This document shows positions 39,659 to 48,648 of a stretch of DNA of 54,934 bases, piece after piece (position 1 is the stretch's first letter; every line of letters starts with the position of its first letter). The stretch is from Asticcacaulis sp. (GTDB taxonomy: Bacteria; Pseudomonadota; Alphaproteobacteria; Caulobacterales; Caulobacteraceae): contig NZ_JAIXSV010000144.1 in NCBI RefSeq assembly GCF_027484505.1, forward strand, positions 1-54,934. The letters run 5' to 3'. The notes under the pieces were generated by a model. That model ran no database searches, had not been told where the DNA came from, and was given only the letters and a program-made list of their open reading frames with translations. A program made the translations under genes and the position numbers.

Positions 39659-39915
39659 AGGGACAGGTTAATCAGTGTTAACAAGGCTCACCAGCGCGAA
39701 ATGTAGCATTGCGCGGATTTCCACAGCCGTCCTCATCCGCCAGCGCGGCTTATGTGCGGAATTCCGCCCTCCGTTTCAGATATTGAAATGAAGTAAAACC
39801 TTTTTTGACGGTTTCGGGGGGAATAGGGTGTTTATCCCAAGCCTATACTGCCATACTAACACCCTAAGTAAACCCATAATTGTCAGACAAATAAACCGCG
39901 AGACGGAACGCCGGA

Positions 39916-42198
39916 ATGCCCATCGACAAGACCAAGGTCAGCGACGAAGAAGCCCTGAATTTCCACCAATATCCCACCCCCGGGAAGATCGGACTTCAGC
40001 CGACCAAGCCTATGGCGACGCAGCGTGATCTGGCGCTGGCCTATTCGCCGGGTGTTGCTGTACCGGTGCGCAAGATCGCCGAAAATCCGGACGCCGCCTA
40101 TGACTATACGTCAAAGGGCAATACGGTCGCGGTGATTTCCAACGGCACCGCCATTCTGGGTCTTGGCAATCTGGGCGCGCTGGCCTCGAAGCCGGTGATG
40201 GAAGGTAAGGCCGTCCTGTTCAAACGCTTTGCCGATATCGACTCGTTCGACATCGAAGTGGCGACGCAGGACCCCGATGAATTCATCACCGTGGTCAAGA
40301 ACATCACGGCGTCTTTCGGCGGCATCAATCTCGAAGACATCAAGTCTCCGGAATGCTTCATCATCGAGTCGGCGCTTCAGGACCTCGCTGACATTCCCGT
40401 CTTCCACGATGATCAGCACGGCACAGCCATCATTGCCGCCGCCGGCCTGATCAATGCGCTGGAAATCACCGGCCGCCGGATCGAGGACACCAAGGTCGTG
40501 CTGTGCGGCGCGGGCGCGGCGGGTCTGTCCTCCATCGGCCTGATCAAGGCCATGGGCGTGAAACCGGAAAACACCACGGTCGTCGATATTCACGGCGTGG
40601 TCTATAAGGGCCGCACGGTCGAGATGGATCAGTGGAAGTCGGTCCACGCCACCGATACGGACAAGCGCACGCTTGCTGAGGCGATGGTCGGGGCCGATGT
40701 GGTGCTCGGTCTGTCGGCCAAGGGCGTCATCACGCCCGAAATGGTCGCCACCATGGCGCCGCAGCCGATCATCTTCGCCATGGCCAATCCCGACCCGGAA
40801 ATCACGCCGGAAGACGTGGCAAAGGTGCGCGACGACGCCATCGTCGCTACGGGCCGTTCGGACTATCCCAATCAGGTCAATAACGTTCTGGGCTTCCCCT
40901 ACATCTTCCGCGGCGCGCTGGACGTGCGCGCCCGCCGCGTCAATCACGAGATGAAGCTGGCCGCGGCCATGGCGCTGGCGCAACTGGCCCGCGAAGACGT
41001 GCCGGACGAAGTGGCCGCCGCCTATCAGGGCCGTCACCTGAAGTTTGGCAAGGACTACATCATCCCGACGCCGTTCGATCCGCGTCTGATCTGGTATATC
41101 CCGCCCTTCGTGGCACAGGCCGCCATGGACACCGGCGTGGCGCGCAAGCCGATCGAGGACATGGATTCCTATCGCAAGACGCTGGAAAAGCGCCTCGATC
41201 CGTCAGCGGGCTTCCTGCAAAATATCACCGCCACGGTGCGGTCGCGCCCCTCCAAGCGCATCGTCTTTGCCGAAGGCGAAGACATCTCGGTCATCCGCGC
41301 CGCCCACGCCTTCAAGGCGCAGGGTCTGGGCACGCCCATCCTTTGCGGCCGCGAAAACCTCGTCACCGCCAATATGCGTGCGGCGGGTCTCGACCCGGCG
41401 GAAGAGGATATCGAAATCGTTAATGCCCGCCTGAGCCACCGCAATGCGGCCTATTCGCAACTGCTCTATAGCCGCCTGCAACGCAAAGGCTTCCTGAAGC
41501 GCGACGTGGACCGCCTGATCAATCAGGACCGCAACTCGTTCGCCGCCGCTATGGTGCTGTCCGGCCACGCCGACGGCATGGTCACCGGCGTCACCCGCTC
41601 CTTCGATCAGGCCTTTGAAGAGGTTCTGCGCGTCGTCGATCCGGCCCCCGGCGGGCGCGTGATGGGTATGTCCATCGTGCTGGCGCGCGGCAAAACGGTG
41701 TTTATCGCCGACACCACCGTGGCCGAACTGCCTGACCCTGAAGAACTGGTCGAAATCGCGGTCGAAGCGGCCATGGCCGTGCGCGGTATGGGCCACACGC
41801 CGCGCGTCGCCTTCATGTCCTATTCGACCTTTGGCAACCCGGCGGGTGAGCGGTCCGACCGCGTGGCCAAGGCGGTTGAGCTTCTGGAGCAACGCGGCGT
41901 TGACTTCGAATTCGAAGGCGAAATGCCGCCCGACGTGGCGCTCGATCCGGCTCTGTGGGCCAACTACCCGTTCCAGCGCCTGACCGCCCCGGCCAATATT
42001 CTGGTCATGCCGGCCATCCACTCGGCATCGATTTCGACCAAGCTGGTACAGGCCTTGGGCGGGGCGACCGTCGTCGGGCCGCTGCTGCTGGGCCTGTCGA
42101 AGCCGGTGCAGATCTGTCAGCTGTCGGATTCGGTGACCAAGATCCTGACCATGGCCACCTTCGCGGCCTATGACATCCGGGCCAATATCAACAGCTGA
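39916..42198 (+). CDS. maeB: NADP-dependent malic enzyme, MaeB type
   Basis: Oxidative decarboxylation of malate to pyruvate. 760 aa with the two-part architecture of MaeB: the malic enzyme domain (about 1-430; YSPGVAVPVRKIAENP, VFHDDQHGTAII, VLCGAGAAGLSSIGL) and a C-terminal phosphotransacetylase-like domain (about 430-760; RSFDQAFEEVLRVVDP). The latter usually serves in acetyl-CoA regulation rather than catalysis. The ATG at 39916 follows ACGCCGGA. A terminator lies 25 bases downstream. Confidence 0.95.
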   Translation: MPIDKTKVSDEEALNFHQYPTPGKIGLQPTKPMATQRDLALAYSPGVAVPVRKIAENPDAAYDYTSKGNTVAVISNGTAILGLGNLGALASKPVMEGKAVLFKRFADIDSFDIEVATQDPDEFITVVKNITASFGGINLEDIKSPECFIIESALQDLADIPVFHDDQHGTAIIAAAGLINALEITGRRIEDTKVVLCGAGAAGLSSIGLIKAMGVKPENTTVVDIHGVVYKGRTVEMDQWKSVHATDTDKRTLAEAMVGADVVLGLSAKGVITPEMVATMAPQPIIFAMANPDPEITPEDVAKVRDDAIVATGRSDYPNQVNNVLGFPYIFRGALDVRARRVNHEMKLAAAMALAQLAREDVPDEVAAAYQGRHLKFGKDYIIPTPFDPRLIWYIPPFVAQAAMDTGVARKPIEDMDSYRKTLEKRLDPSAGFLQNITATVRSRPSKRIVFAEGEDISVIRAAHAFKAQGLGTPILCGRENLVTANMRAAGLDPAEEDIEIVNARLSHRNAAYSQLLYSRLQRKGFLKRDVDRLINQDRNSFAAAMVLSGHADGMVTGVTRSFDQAFEEVLRVVDPAPGGRVMGMSIVLARGKTVFIADTTVAELPDPEELVEIAVEAAMAVRGMGHTPRVAFMSYSTFGNPAGERSDRVAKAVELLEQRGVDFEFEGEMPPDVALDPALWANYPFQRLTAPANILVMPAIHSASISTKLVQALGGATVVGPLLLGLSKPVQICQLSDSVTKILTMATFAAYDIRANINS

Positions 42199-42222
42199 GC
42201 TAGGGCTCTCGCTGAGACGCAT

Positions 42223-42257
42223 CAGGGCGGAGCCGTCAGGCTTCGCCCTGTTCTTTT
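42223..42257 (+). terminator. Terminator after maeB, overlapping the ampG end
   Basis: CAGGGCG (42223-42229) pairs with CGCCCTG (42244-42250) and AGCC (42231-42234) with GGCT (42239-42242), joined by a G-T wobble, then TTCTTTT. The stem covers the ampG stop codon (42236-42238), so it serves the + strand gene. Confidence 0.82.
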
Positions 42258-43930
42258 ACGGCCCCCACCCGGATCAGCCAGATAGCCAGCACAACAGCAA
42301 CCAGTCCCACCAGCGCCGTATAGGTGAAAAACAGCATATAGCCCGCCCCCAACGCTTCGCGGCTGACGCCCAGAGCCTCCGCAGGCTTGGCAAAGCTGAT
42401 GGCGGGCAGGTTATGCAGATAGCCCATGAAGGGTGTTGCGACATTCCCCTGATCGGCGCCACGCGCTGCGCCCTCGACGATACGCCCCGACTGTGACGCC
42501 AGCAGCTTGCCCGGAAGCGCGTAAAGCGACGACAGAAGGGCGTACTGCGGAGCGGCAAAGCGCTCAGAAATCAGAGACGACATATAGGCGACCAGCACCA
42601 CCCCGGCATAACCGCCCGAAATATTGTCGATGGCCAGAGCGATGGAAAAGGCCGGAATGCTGTTGCCCTGCGTCGCCAGCCAGGCATAGGCGAAGTTGGA
42701 TGCCGCGCAGGCAAAGGCCCCGATCATCAGGCTCTTTTTCATGCCCAGTCGGGTCATGGAAAGCCCGCCGGCCGTTACCCCGATAATGGTCATGATGACG
42801 CCGAAAATCTTGCGCACTTCGCCTATCACCGAGAGGTCAAAACCCAGATCACGGTAAAAGGCACCGTTGATATTGAGCAAAAAGTCCGACAGACGATAGA
42901 CGCAGATACCCGCTAGGATCAGCCAAGCGAGGTTTTCGTAGCGCACCAGAAAATCGGCCATCGGTTCAACAAAGGTCTGACGCAGATAGGCCCCCGGACG
43001 CGTCGGCGTGCGCGGCAAGGGCAGACAAGCCACAAACAGCAGGCTCAACCCGATCAGCACCGCCGGGAACTGCAGAAAAATACCGGTTTCACGGCTGGTC
43101 CACACGGCTTTGGCGGCTTCAAAAGCTTCAGCAGACGGAAAAATGAACTGGAACAGGCTGATATTGCCGGTCAGCCCCGACCCCATCAGCGAGGCCGCCA
43201 GCAGCATGAGCAGCACGCGCCCACCCCATTCGAGCGCCTCGGTGACCGGATGCGGTGGCAAATCCCCGTAGTGGATAGGCCGGATAATGTGTTCGCCTTC
43301 GCGCGCCAGAAGGGTTCCCGTAATACCAATCAGCATCATGGCCGCCATCAGGGCATAGGCCGGTCGCCAGCCATAATGTTCGGCAATAATCAGCGGCAGG
43401 ATACCGGCCACAAAGGTCGAAACCCGTGCCCCCCACGTATAGGCCGTTGTCAATACCGCCTGCCCACCAGAGCCCGCGCTTTCAATCCGCCACGCGTCGA
43501 TGACAATATCCTGCGTTGCCCCCAAAAAACCCAGCAAGACGGCGATCAGGGCCATCAGCATCAAATGATCCTGCGGATTAAGCCCCGATATGGTCCACAG
43601 GCCCAGCAGGATCGCCACCTGCATGATCAGCATCCAGCTTCGCCTGTGGCCCAAAAGCGCTGTGAGGCCGGGGATGCGCACCCGATCGACCAGCGGGGCC
43701 CACATGAATTTCAGGCTGTAGGCAAAGGTCGCCAGCGAAAAGAAGGCGATGACCTCAAGCGACAGACCCTCGTCGCGCAGCCATATCGACAGGGTATCAA
43801 AAATCAGACTTAGGGTCAGGCCTGCCGAAAAACCCAGAAAGATCATGGCCAGCGTCTTGCGCGTGAAGAAGGGCTTCACGGCCTGCCACAAAGTCTTGGT
43901 CTCAGGCTGGGCGGGTGGCGTCGTGGTCAT
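42236..43930 (-). CDS. ampG: AmpG-family muropeptide permease
   Basis: A major facilitator transporter that imports anhydromuropeptides for cell-wall recycling. 564 aa, with about 14 hydrophobic segments. The family start region IFLGFSAGLTLSLIFDTLSIWLRDEG, YSLKFMWAPLVDRVRIP, GATQDIVIDAWRIE and the late IDNISGGYAGVVLVAYMS are all typical of AmpG. No ampD, nagZ or beta-lactamase gene is nearby. It is convergent with maeB. Confidence 0.9.
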   Translation of the reverse strand: MTTTPPAQPETKTLWQAVKPFFTRKTLAMIFLGFSAGLTLSLIFDTLSIWLRDEGLSLEVIAFFSLATFAYSLKFMWAPLVDRVRIPGLTALLGHRRSWMLIMQVAILLGLWTISGLNPQDHLMLMALIAVLLGFLGATQDIVIDAWRIESAGSGGQAVLTTAYTWGARVSTFVAGILPLIIAEHYGWRPAYALMAAMMLIGITGTLLAREGEHIIRPIHYGDLPPHPVTEALEWGGRVLLMLLAASLMGSGLTGNISLFQFIFPSAEAFEAAKAVWTSRETGIFLQFPAVLIGLSLLFVACLPLPRTPTRPGAYLRQTFVEPMADFLVRYENLAWLILAGICVYRLSDFLLNINGAFYRDLGFDLSVIGEVRKIFGVIMTIIGVTAGGLSMTRLGMKKSLMIGAFACAASNFAYAWLATQGNSIPAFSIALAIDNISGGYAGVVLVAYMSSLISERFAAPQYALLSSLYALPGKLLASQSGRIVEGAARGADQGNVATPFMGYLHNLPAISFAKPAEALGVSREALGAGYMLFFTYTALVGLVAVVLAIWLIRVGAVKEQGEA

Positions 43931-44006
43931 GCGTATCCTCGGTAATGATCTAACCGCTGATCATCGGGGGAAGCCATTGATTTGGCAAGCGCGCAAAAAA
44001 GACCTG

Positions 44007-45563
44007 TCAGGCCGCGTTGGCGCGCCCGCACCATTGGCTCAGGCGATGGCGCAGCGCCGGCAGCTCAATGGGCTTGGTCAGGAAGTCGTCCATACCCGCC
44101 GCCAGACAGGCACGCCGGTCTTCTTCGTAAGCATTAGCGGTGAGAGCGATGATCGGCACCCTCACGCCTTTGGCGCGCAAGGCCTTCGTGGTGCCGATAC
44201 CGTCCAGACCCGGCAGACCAAGGTCCATGAACACAATATCATAGAGGTTTTGCGTCTCAATCAGACGCAGCGCCTCTTCACCACTGGCGGCACGCTCCAC
44301 CCGACAGCCTTCGCGTTGCAGCAGGATCTGCGCCAGCAGCGCATTGACCGGATTGTCTTCAACCAGAAGCACCTGCACGCCAGGGGCAACCACCGGCACG
44401 ATACGATCGTCCTCGGTTGCGGCTGCCGGTTCTTCATTGGGAAGCGGTTTGAGCGAAAGCGTCTCTATGCGCTCCTTCAACGAACTGCGACGCAAGGGCT
44501 TAATCAGGTAGCCGGCCCAGCCCTTATCGCGCCACGCCGGAATTTCATCGCGTTCTTCTGGGGCCAGCAGAATCAGACTGCGGTTGTTGGGCGCAGGCAC
44601 CGGTTCAGGCAGACCGCGGCGGTCCGCCAGCACCACAGCGCGTGAACGACGGCCAATGCCCTTAAGCTGGCTGGCCTGACGCACGCGGATGCCGCAACTG
44701 TCGAGATGCGATTGAGCCGCCTCAGCCAGCACCGGATTGGTCGTGACGCATATGACATCCGGGGTCGAGCGCTGTTCAGGCGTGGCACGCAAGGTGCAGG
44801 CCACCGGGAAGGTTGCGGTAAATTCCGACCCCTTGCCCGGTTCGGACTGGAGGTCGAGTTCCGCGTTCATGGCCTCGATCAGTTTTTTGACGACGACCAG
44901 CCCCAATCCCGCCCCGCCGTACTGCGCCCCGGCGTGCGACGGATCGACCTGCCCGAAGGCCTCGAAAATACGCGCCCTCGCCTCTTCAGGAATACCGGCC
45001 CCTGTATCCCGAACGCCGAAACGCACCGCCCCGGCCTCCGTCAGCGTCACATCCATCAGAACGCCGCCGGACTGGGTGAATTTGAGCGCATTACCCGCCA
45101 GATTGAACAGAATCTGACGCAACCGCCCTTCGTCAATTTCAATGGCCTCAAGCCGAGGATCGAGGCTCCAGGCGATTTCAATACCCCCCGCATAGGCGCG
45201 CGGCGAGAGAAGCTCAGCCACGCTTTGGAGCAGGGGTTCGAGTTCGACCAGATGGCTTTCCAGATGGATATGCCCGGCTTCGATACGCGCATAGTCGAGC
45301 AGATCATTGACCAGAGTCAGCAGGTGCTCTCCGGACTCCCGCGCGGTCTGAAGATAGGACTGCTGTTCAGCGGTCAGCGACGTGCGGTTGAGCAGCGACA
45401 GCATCCCCAGCACGCCATTGAGCGGTGTGCGGATTTCATGGCTCATCAGCTTGAAGAAATCCTCGCGCGCCTTGAGCTTCTGCGCCGCCTCGCGGGCTTC
45501 GGCTTCGGTCATCAGACGGCTGTCTGTCTGATCCGGCGCGAGGGACATCTGGCGTCTGGACAT
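44007..45563 (-). CDS. Hybrid sensor histidine kinase with receiver
   Basis: 518 aa from the ATG at 45561-45563. There is no membrane segment or sensory domain; a short helix leads directly to HisKA with SHEIRTPLNG (His42). HATPase_c follows with NLAGNALKFTQSGG, DTGAGIPEEARARIFEAFGQVD and GGAGLGLVVVKKL. A degenerate receiver-like segment (about 260-365) lacks the phosphorylatable Asp but keeps YLIKP. A normal receiver closes the protein, with LLVEDNPVNALLAQILL, FMDLGLPGLDG near 445 and FLTKP. It is likely cytosolic and receives its signal from a partner. Confidence 0.9.
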   Translation of the reverse strand: MSRRQMSLAPDQTDSRLMTEAEAREAAQKLKAREDFFKLMSHEIRTPLNGVLGMLSLLNRTSLTAEQQSYLQTARESGEHLLTLVNDLLDYARIEAGHIHLESHLVELEPLLQSVAELLSPRAYAGGIEIAWSLDPRLEAIEIDEGRLRQILFNLAGNALKFTQSGGVLMDVTLTEAGAVRFGVRDTGAGIPEEARARIFEAFGQVDPSHAGAQYGGAGLGLVVVKKLIEAMNAELDLQSEPGKGSEFTATFPVACTLRATPEQRSTPDVICVTTNPVLAEAAQSHLDSCGIRVRQASQLKGIGRRSRAVVLADRRGLPEPVPAPNNRSLILLAPEERDEIPAWRDKGWAGYLIKPLRRSSLKERIETLSLKPLPNEEPAAATEDDRIVPVVAPGVQVLLVEDNPVNALLAQILLQREGCRVERAASGEEALRLIETQNLYDIVFMDLGLPGLDGIGTTKALRAKGVRVPIIALTANAYEEDRRACLAAGMDDFLTKPIELPALRHRLSQWCGRANAA

Positions 45564-45632
45564 GGGGTTCGCGTGTCTCCGTACTTCGTTTTGAAGTCCT
45601 TCGCAGCCTAACGGCAAATCCTTAACGTCGGC

Positions 45633-46298
45633 TCAAGCGGTCGGTATTTTTCCCGACAAAACGGCGGTCGGCTGCGGTTCGGATGCCGCCCGTCGATAGA
45701 TCAGCGCTTCGGCCACATGCCGGCGCAATATGGGTGTTTCCTCGCCGCTCAGAGCGCTTTCGATGTCGGCAATGGTACGCGCCAGTCGCACACAGCGCGT
45801 CCACGCCCGCGCCGACAGGTTGGCCCGCTGCGCCGCCTGTACCAACAGGGTGCGCGCCGCCTCATCCAAGGGTGCAATGGCCTCCAGCGCCGAACCCGAC
45901 GCCGTGGCATTGACAGCGGCTTCCGGCGGCAAGCCCAGGCGGCGCGCCCGTTCGGTCTGGATATGACGCGCGGCCTGTACACGGGCGGCGACCTCCGCCG
46001 AACCTTCAGCGGGTGGTGGCAGGGCCATGTCTGCGGCCGTCACTGGCGGTACGTCGATTTGCAGGTCGATACGGTCCATCATTGGCCCGGACACGCGCCC
46101 CTGATAGTCGCGCTGACATTTTGGGGCTTTGCCACAAGCCCCCTTACCCACTCCACCATAGCCGCAGCGGCAGGGGTTCATGGCGGCGACCAATTGCACC
46201 CGCGCCGGGTAACGGATGTGGTGATTGGCGCGCGCCACCACGACTTCGCCGGTTTCCAGCGGTTGCCGCAGGCTATCGAGTGCTTGTGGCGAATATTC
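45633..46298 (-). pseudogene. comM: comM/yifB, 3' part, split by transposon
   Basis: The C-terminal part of a YifB/ComM Mg-chelatase-like AAA+ protein. It begins at EYS-PQALDSLRQPLE at the transposon edge, continues LVAAMNPCRCGYGG, DYQGRVSGPMMDRIDLQIDVP and the C-terminal helical domain, and ends IPTA. Joined to 50180-51096 with one copy of the 8-bp duplication removed, it restores the frame exactly. The ATG at 46304 read into this part lies in the transposon end and is unlikely to give a useful protein. ComM is a branch-migration helicase used in natural transformation. Confidence 0.93.
46291..46298. repeat. Target site duplication, left copy
   Basis: GAATATTC, repeated at 50180-50187, directly flanks the inverted repeats of the transposon. 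Eight-bp AT-rich duplications are known for IS1595-family elements. Confidence 0.9.
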
Positions 46299-46323
46299 CG
46301 GCATTATGTAGGAAACACACCAA
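46299..46323 (+). repeat. Left terminal inverted repeat
   Basis: CGGCATTATGTAG-G-AAA-C-ACACCAA. It matches the right end except at two positions. A CACACC/GGTGTG palindrome (46316-46331) overlaps its inner edge. Confidence 0.9.
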
Positions 46324-46430
46324 GCGGTGTGATCCCCGTAATGCCTCGGAATGTTCGAGGTAAATTATGACTCCACAACCCGAGCGTATCGTGATCAATT
46401 GCCCGAACAGTGGCAGGGGAGTGGTATCGC

Positions 46431-47357
46431 ATGGAAATCACGTTGAACCACGGAGTGGAATACGAAATTGTAGACCCCGTGTCGGTAGAAGATTTGGTGA
46501 AGTCAATAGAGGCACATGCTCGCTTGTTGCGAGCTACATCCGATCTTATTTCCGAACTTGTGCCGGGACTTCAAATAGAAACAAAAAAAGTCTCCGTAGT
46601 TTATCTCAGCCAGCAGAGCCCTTTGAAAGAAGCATTTGCTGTTGGTTTGTATCTAACATATCAAAAGGAGCTTGAGAAGGAGGTGCCGGAACTAATTGAA
46701 GCTCTAACTAACACAAAAATTCCAGATCGGTACGATACGCTCGTAACCGTTCTTGTTATGCTTGTCGCAATTTATGGAATTTCAAAAGCGTTGGATACGC
46801 TATTTCCTGGAAAGTCAAAGGCGAACATTGAAGAAACCAAAGAAAGCTTAACAAGCCAAGCTGCTAAAATTATTGGAGTTACATCTAAACGATTAATTGT
46901 GGCCCTTGAAGTGCTGTTTAAGGGAAGAAGCGAGCGCGTGTTGGTAAATTCATCCCAAAAAATGTTTGCTCCAACTAGAAACCAGACATTCGCAAGCATT
47001 CGTGACGCCAGAGGTCAGGTTCTTGTTGGACAAGACGCGACACGGGATGCGCAAGCCGCATCTGGGTTGCCGTATGAAATAGAAGATAATGACGACGCGG
47101 AAACAAGCTCCCAATTTCACCAAGGTGTTCGGATCATTCTTCACGCCATGGACAAAGACAGAAAGAAAAGCGGATGGGCCGGTCATTGCCCAGATCTATT
47201 TGACGAACGTATTCCTATGCATTTGGAAAAAACGTTGAAACCGGAAAAAATATTCGGCCACGATGAAATCAAAGGCGACATCCTTCTAACCTCCGAAGAG
47301 GATGCAGAAGGAAAAATGGTGGCAAAAGAATTTCTCTTAATTCAAGCCTATATGTAA
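46431..47357 (+). CDS. Transposon cargo protein with one membrane segment, unknown
   Basis: A 308-aa protein from ATG 46431, with GGGGAG nine bases upstream. I recognise no family. The N-terminal part is soluble (MEITLNHGVEYEIVDPVSVE, with Val/Glu-rich strands), followed by a single membrane segment at about 102-121 (TLVTVLVMLVAIYGISKAL) and a roughly 185-residue C-terminal part with an acidic stretch (EIEDNDDAETS). Codon use is strikingly AT-rich compared with the chromosome, so the gene came from a different background. Its 3' end overlaps the convergent DUF6471 gene by 21 bases. A role in defence or fitness of the element is only a guess. Confidence 0.75.
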   Translation: MEITLNHGVEYEIVDPVSVEDLVKSIEAHARLLRATSDLISELVPGLQIETKKVSVVYLSQQSPLKEAFAVGLYLTYQKELEKEVPELIEALTNTKIPDRYDTLVTVLVMLVAIYGISKALDTLFPGKSKANIEETKESLTSQAAKIIGVTSKRLIVALEVLFKGRSERVLVNSSQKMFAPTRNQTFASIRDARGQVLVGQDATRDAQAASGLPYEIEDNDDAETSSQFHQGVRIILHAMDKDRKKSGWAGHCPDLFDERIPMHLEKTLKPEKIFGHDEIKGDILLTSEEDAEGKMVAKEFLLIQAYM

Positions 47358-47567
47358 ACTGCTAGTCTCAATCGCGCTTAGACATTGCAGAAGATACGCC
47401 GCTGTGAATTTGCCCCTAGAGAGCTTATTCCGCACGTTTACCTCTTTCTCGTCAACTCCGATTGCAGCGAGCTTGTCCACAAGCTGAGCGTAAGTGACGC
47501 CCTTGCGCTTCAGTTCGGCCTTCAACAGGTTCGCTGCCATCATCTCCCAATCCGTTTTTTCGGCCAT
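47337..47567 (-). CDS. DUF6471 family small protein
   Basis: A 76-aa protein: TDWEMMAANLLKAELKRKGVTY, AQLVDKLAAIGVDEKEVNVR, NKLSRGKFTAAYLLQCLSAI match DUF6471, a helix-turn-helix-like family of unknown function. It is transcribed away from the transposase gene, across a 104-base region rich in palindromes. This arrangement suits a repressor that controls itself and transposition, but that is inference. It overlaps the end of the upstream cargo gene tail to tail. Confidence 0.72.
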   Translation of the reverse strand: MAEKTDWEMMAANLLKAELKRKGVTYAQLVDKLAAIGVDEKEVNVRNKLSRGKFTAAYLLQCLSAIETSSLHIGLN

Positions 47568-47590
47568 TTGTAACGCTCCTGATTAAAAAA

Positions 47591-47606
47591 GTATCGTTTG
47601 CGATAC
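47591..47606. promoter_or_regulatory. Palindrome in the DUF6471-transposase gap
   Basis: GTATCG (47591-47596) and CGATAC (47601-47606) around TTTG. It lies 24 bases upstream of the DUF6471 start, at a position suited to a repressor or promoter site. Confidence 0.5.
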
Positions 47607-47634
47607 ATATGCCCTTGTCAGAGATACGTCAACG

Positions 47635-47668
47635 CACTATATACGATACATACGTATCTGATATAGTG
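47635..47668. promoter_or_regulatory. 34-bp imperfect palindrome before the transposase start
   Basis: CACTATAT at the left end matches ATATAGTG at the right end, and GATAC (47645-47649) matches GTATC (47654-47658); 14 of 17 pairs match. It ends three bases before the transposase ATG at 47672, so it could be an operator or, in mRNA, a hairpin that restricts initiation. Confidence 0.65.
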
Positions 47669-47671
47669 ACA

Positions 47672-48631
47672 ATGGCTCAACATTTCCTCCTTTCTTCCGC
47701 CGCTCGCACCCTCTCGCTGGTGAAGGTAATGCGCATGTCGGACGATCAAGCATTTGAAGCGTTCAAGGCTATCCGTTGGAGCGACAACGGCGGGGAACCT
47801 TATTGCCATAAGTGCGGCTGCGCTGAGGTCTACACCTACAAAGCCCGCAAGCTGTGGAAGTGCAAGGGCTGCGAGGCTCAATTCTCCGTCACGTCCGGGA
47901 CGATCTTTGCCAGTCGAAAGCTGTCGCTGCGTGACCTGCTCGCCGCAATCGCCATCTTCACCAATGGCGCTAAGGGCTACTCTGCGCTTCAACTGAGCCG
48001 TGATCTGGACGTTCAGTACAAGACGGCCTTTGTCATGGCTCACAAGCTGCGCGAGGCTATGGGCGCGGCCTCTGATCGTTCTAAGCTGGACGGTGAGGTT
48101 GAAGTGGACGGCGCGTACTTTGGTGGCTACGTGAAGCCCGCCAATGAGAAGGAAAACCGCCGCGACCGTCGCAAGACCGCCAACCAATCCGGCAAGCGTC
48201 AAGTCGTCGTCATCATGCGCGAGCGTGACGGTCGCGCCATGCCGTTCGTTACCAAGTCAGAGGCACAAGGCGTTGCTCTGGTCGCTGCCAATGTGGATCA
48301 GGGCGCGACCGTTCATGCCGACGAGGCCAGCCATTGGGATAACCTGTCCGCTCGTTTCATGACGAAGCGCATCAATCATAGTGAAGCCTATTCACTGGAC
48401 GGCGCTTGCACCAACCAAGCCGAAAGCTATTTCAGCCGCCTCCGTCGCGCTGAGACAGGCACTCACCATCATATCGCCGGTAAGTACCTGTCGGCCTATG
48501 CAAACGAAATGGCGTGGCGCGAAAACTTCCGCCGCGTTTCCAATGGCGAGCAATTTATGATGATCGTGGGCGCTGCGGCTGCGCATCCTGTGTCGCGCCA
48601 GTGGAAAGGGTACTGGCAGAGGACGAATTAA
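47672..48631 (+). CDS. IS1595-family transposase
   Basis: 319 aa from ATG 47672, giving the family start MAQHFLLSSAARTLSL; a longer start at 47609 would cross the palindrome. The N-terminal zinc ribbon has Cys45, Cys48, Cys64 and Cys67. The catalytic DDE core is Asp146 (EVEVDGAYFGGY), Asp217 (VHADEASHWDNL) and Glu251 (NQAESYFSRLRR). It looks full length and intact, so the element may still be mobile. Its codon use is closer to the host than that of the left cargo gene. Confidence 0.95.
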   Translation: MAQHFLLSSAARTLSLVKVMRMSDDQAFEAFKAIRWSDNGGEPYCHKCGCAEVYTYKARKLWKCKGCEAQFSVTSGTIFASRKLSLRDLLAAIAIFTNGAKGYSALQLSRDLDVQYKTAFVMAHKLREAMGAASDRSKLDGEVEVDGAYFGGYVKPANEKENRRDRRKTANQSGKRQVVVIMRERDGRAMPFVTKSEAQGVALVAANVDQGATVHADEASHWDNLSARFMTKRINHSEAYSLDGACTNQAESYFSRLRRAETGTHHHIAGKYLSAYANEMAWRENFRRVSNGEQFMMIVGAAAAHPVSRQWKGYWQRTN

Positions 48632-48648
48632 TCGTCTCGATATAAAAT

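Noticed and set aside
46298-46304. Functional short ComM from ATG 46304
   Set aside because: The ATG lies inside the transposon end without a ribosome binding site, and the product would lack the Walker A half of the ATPase.
46367-46675. 102-aa ORF at the left end of the transposon
   Set aside because: It overlaps the better supported 308-aa gene in another frame and has no matching pattern.
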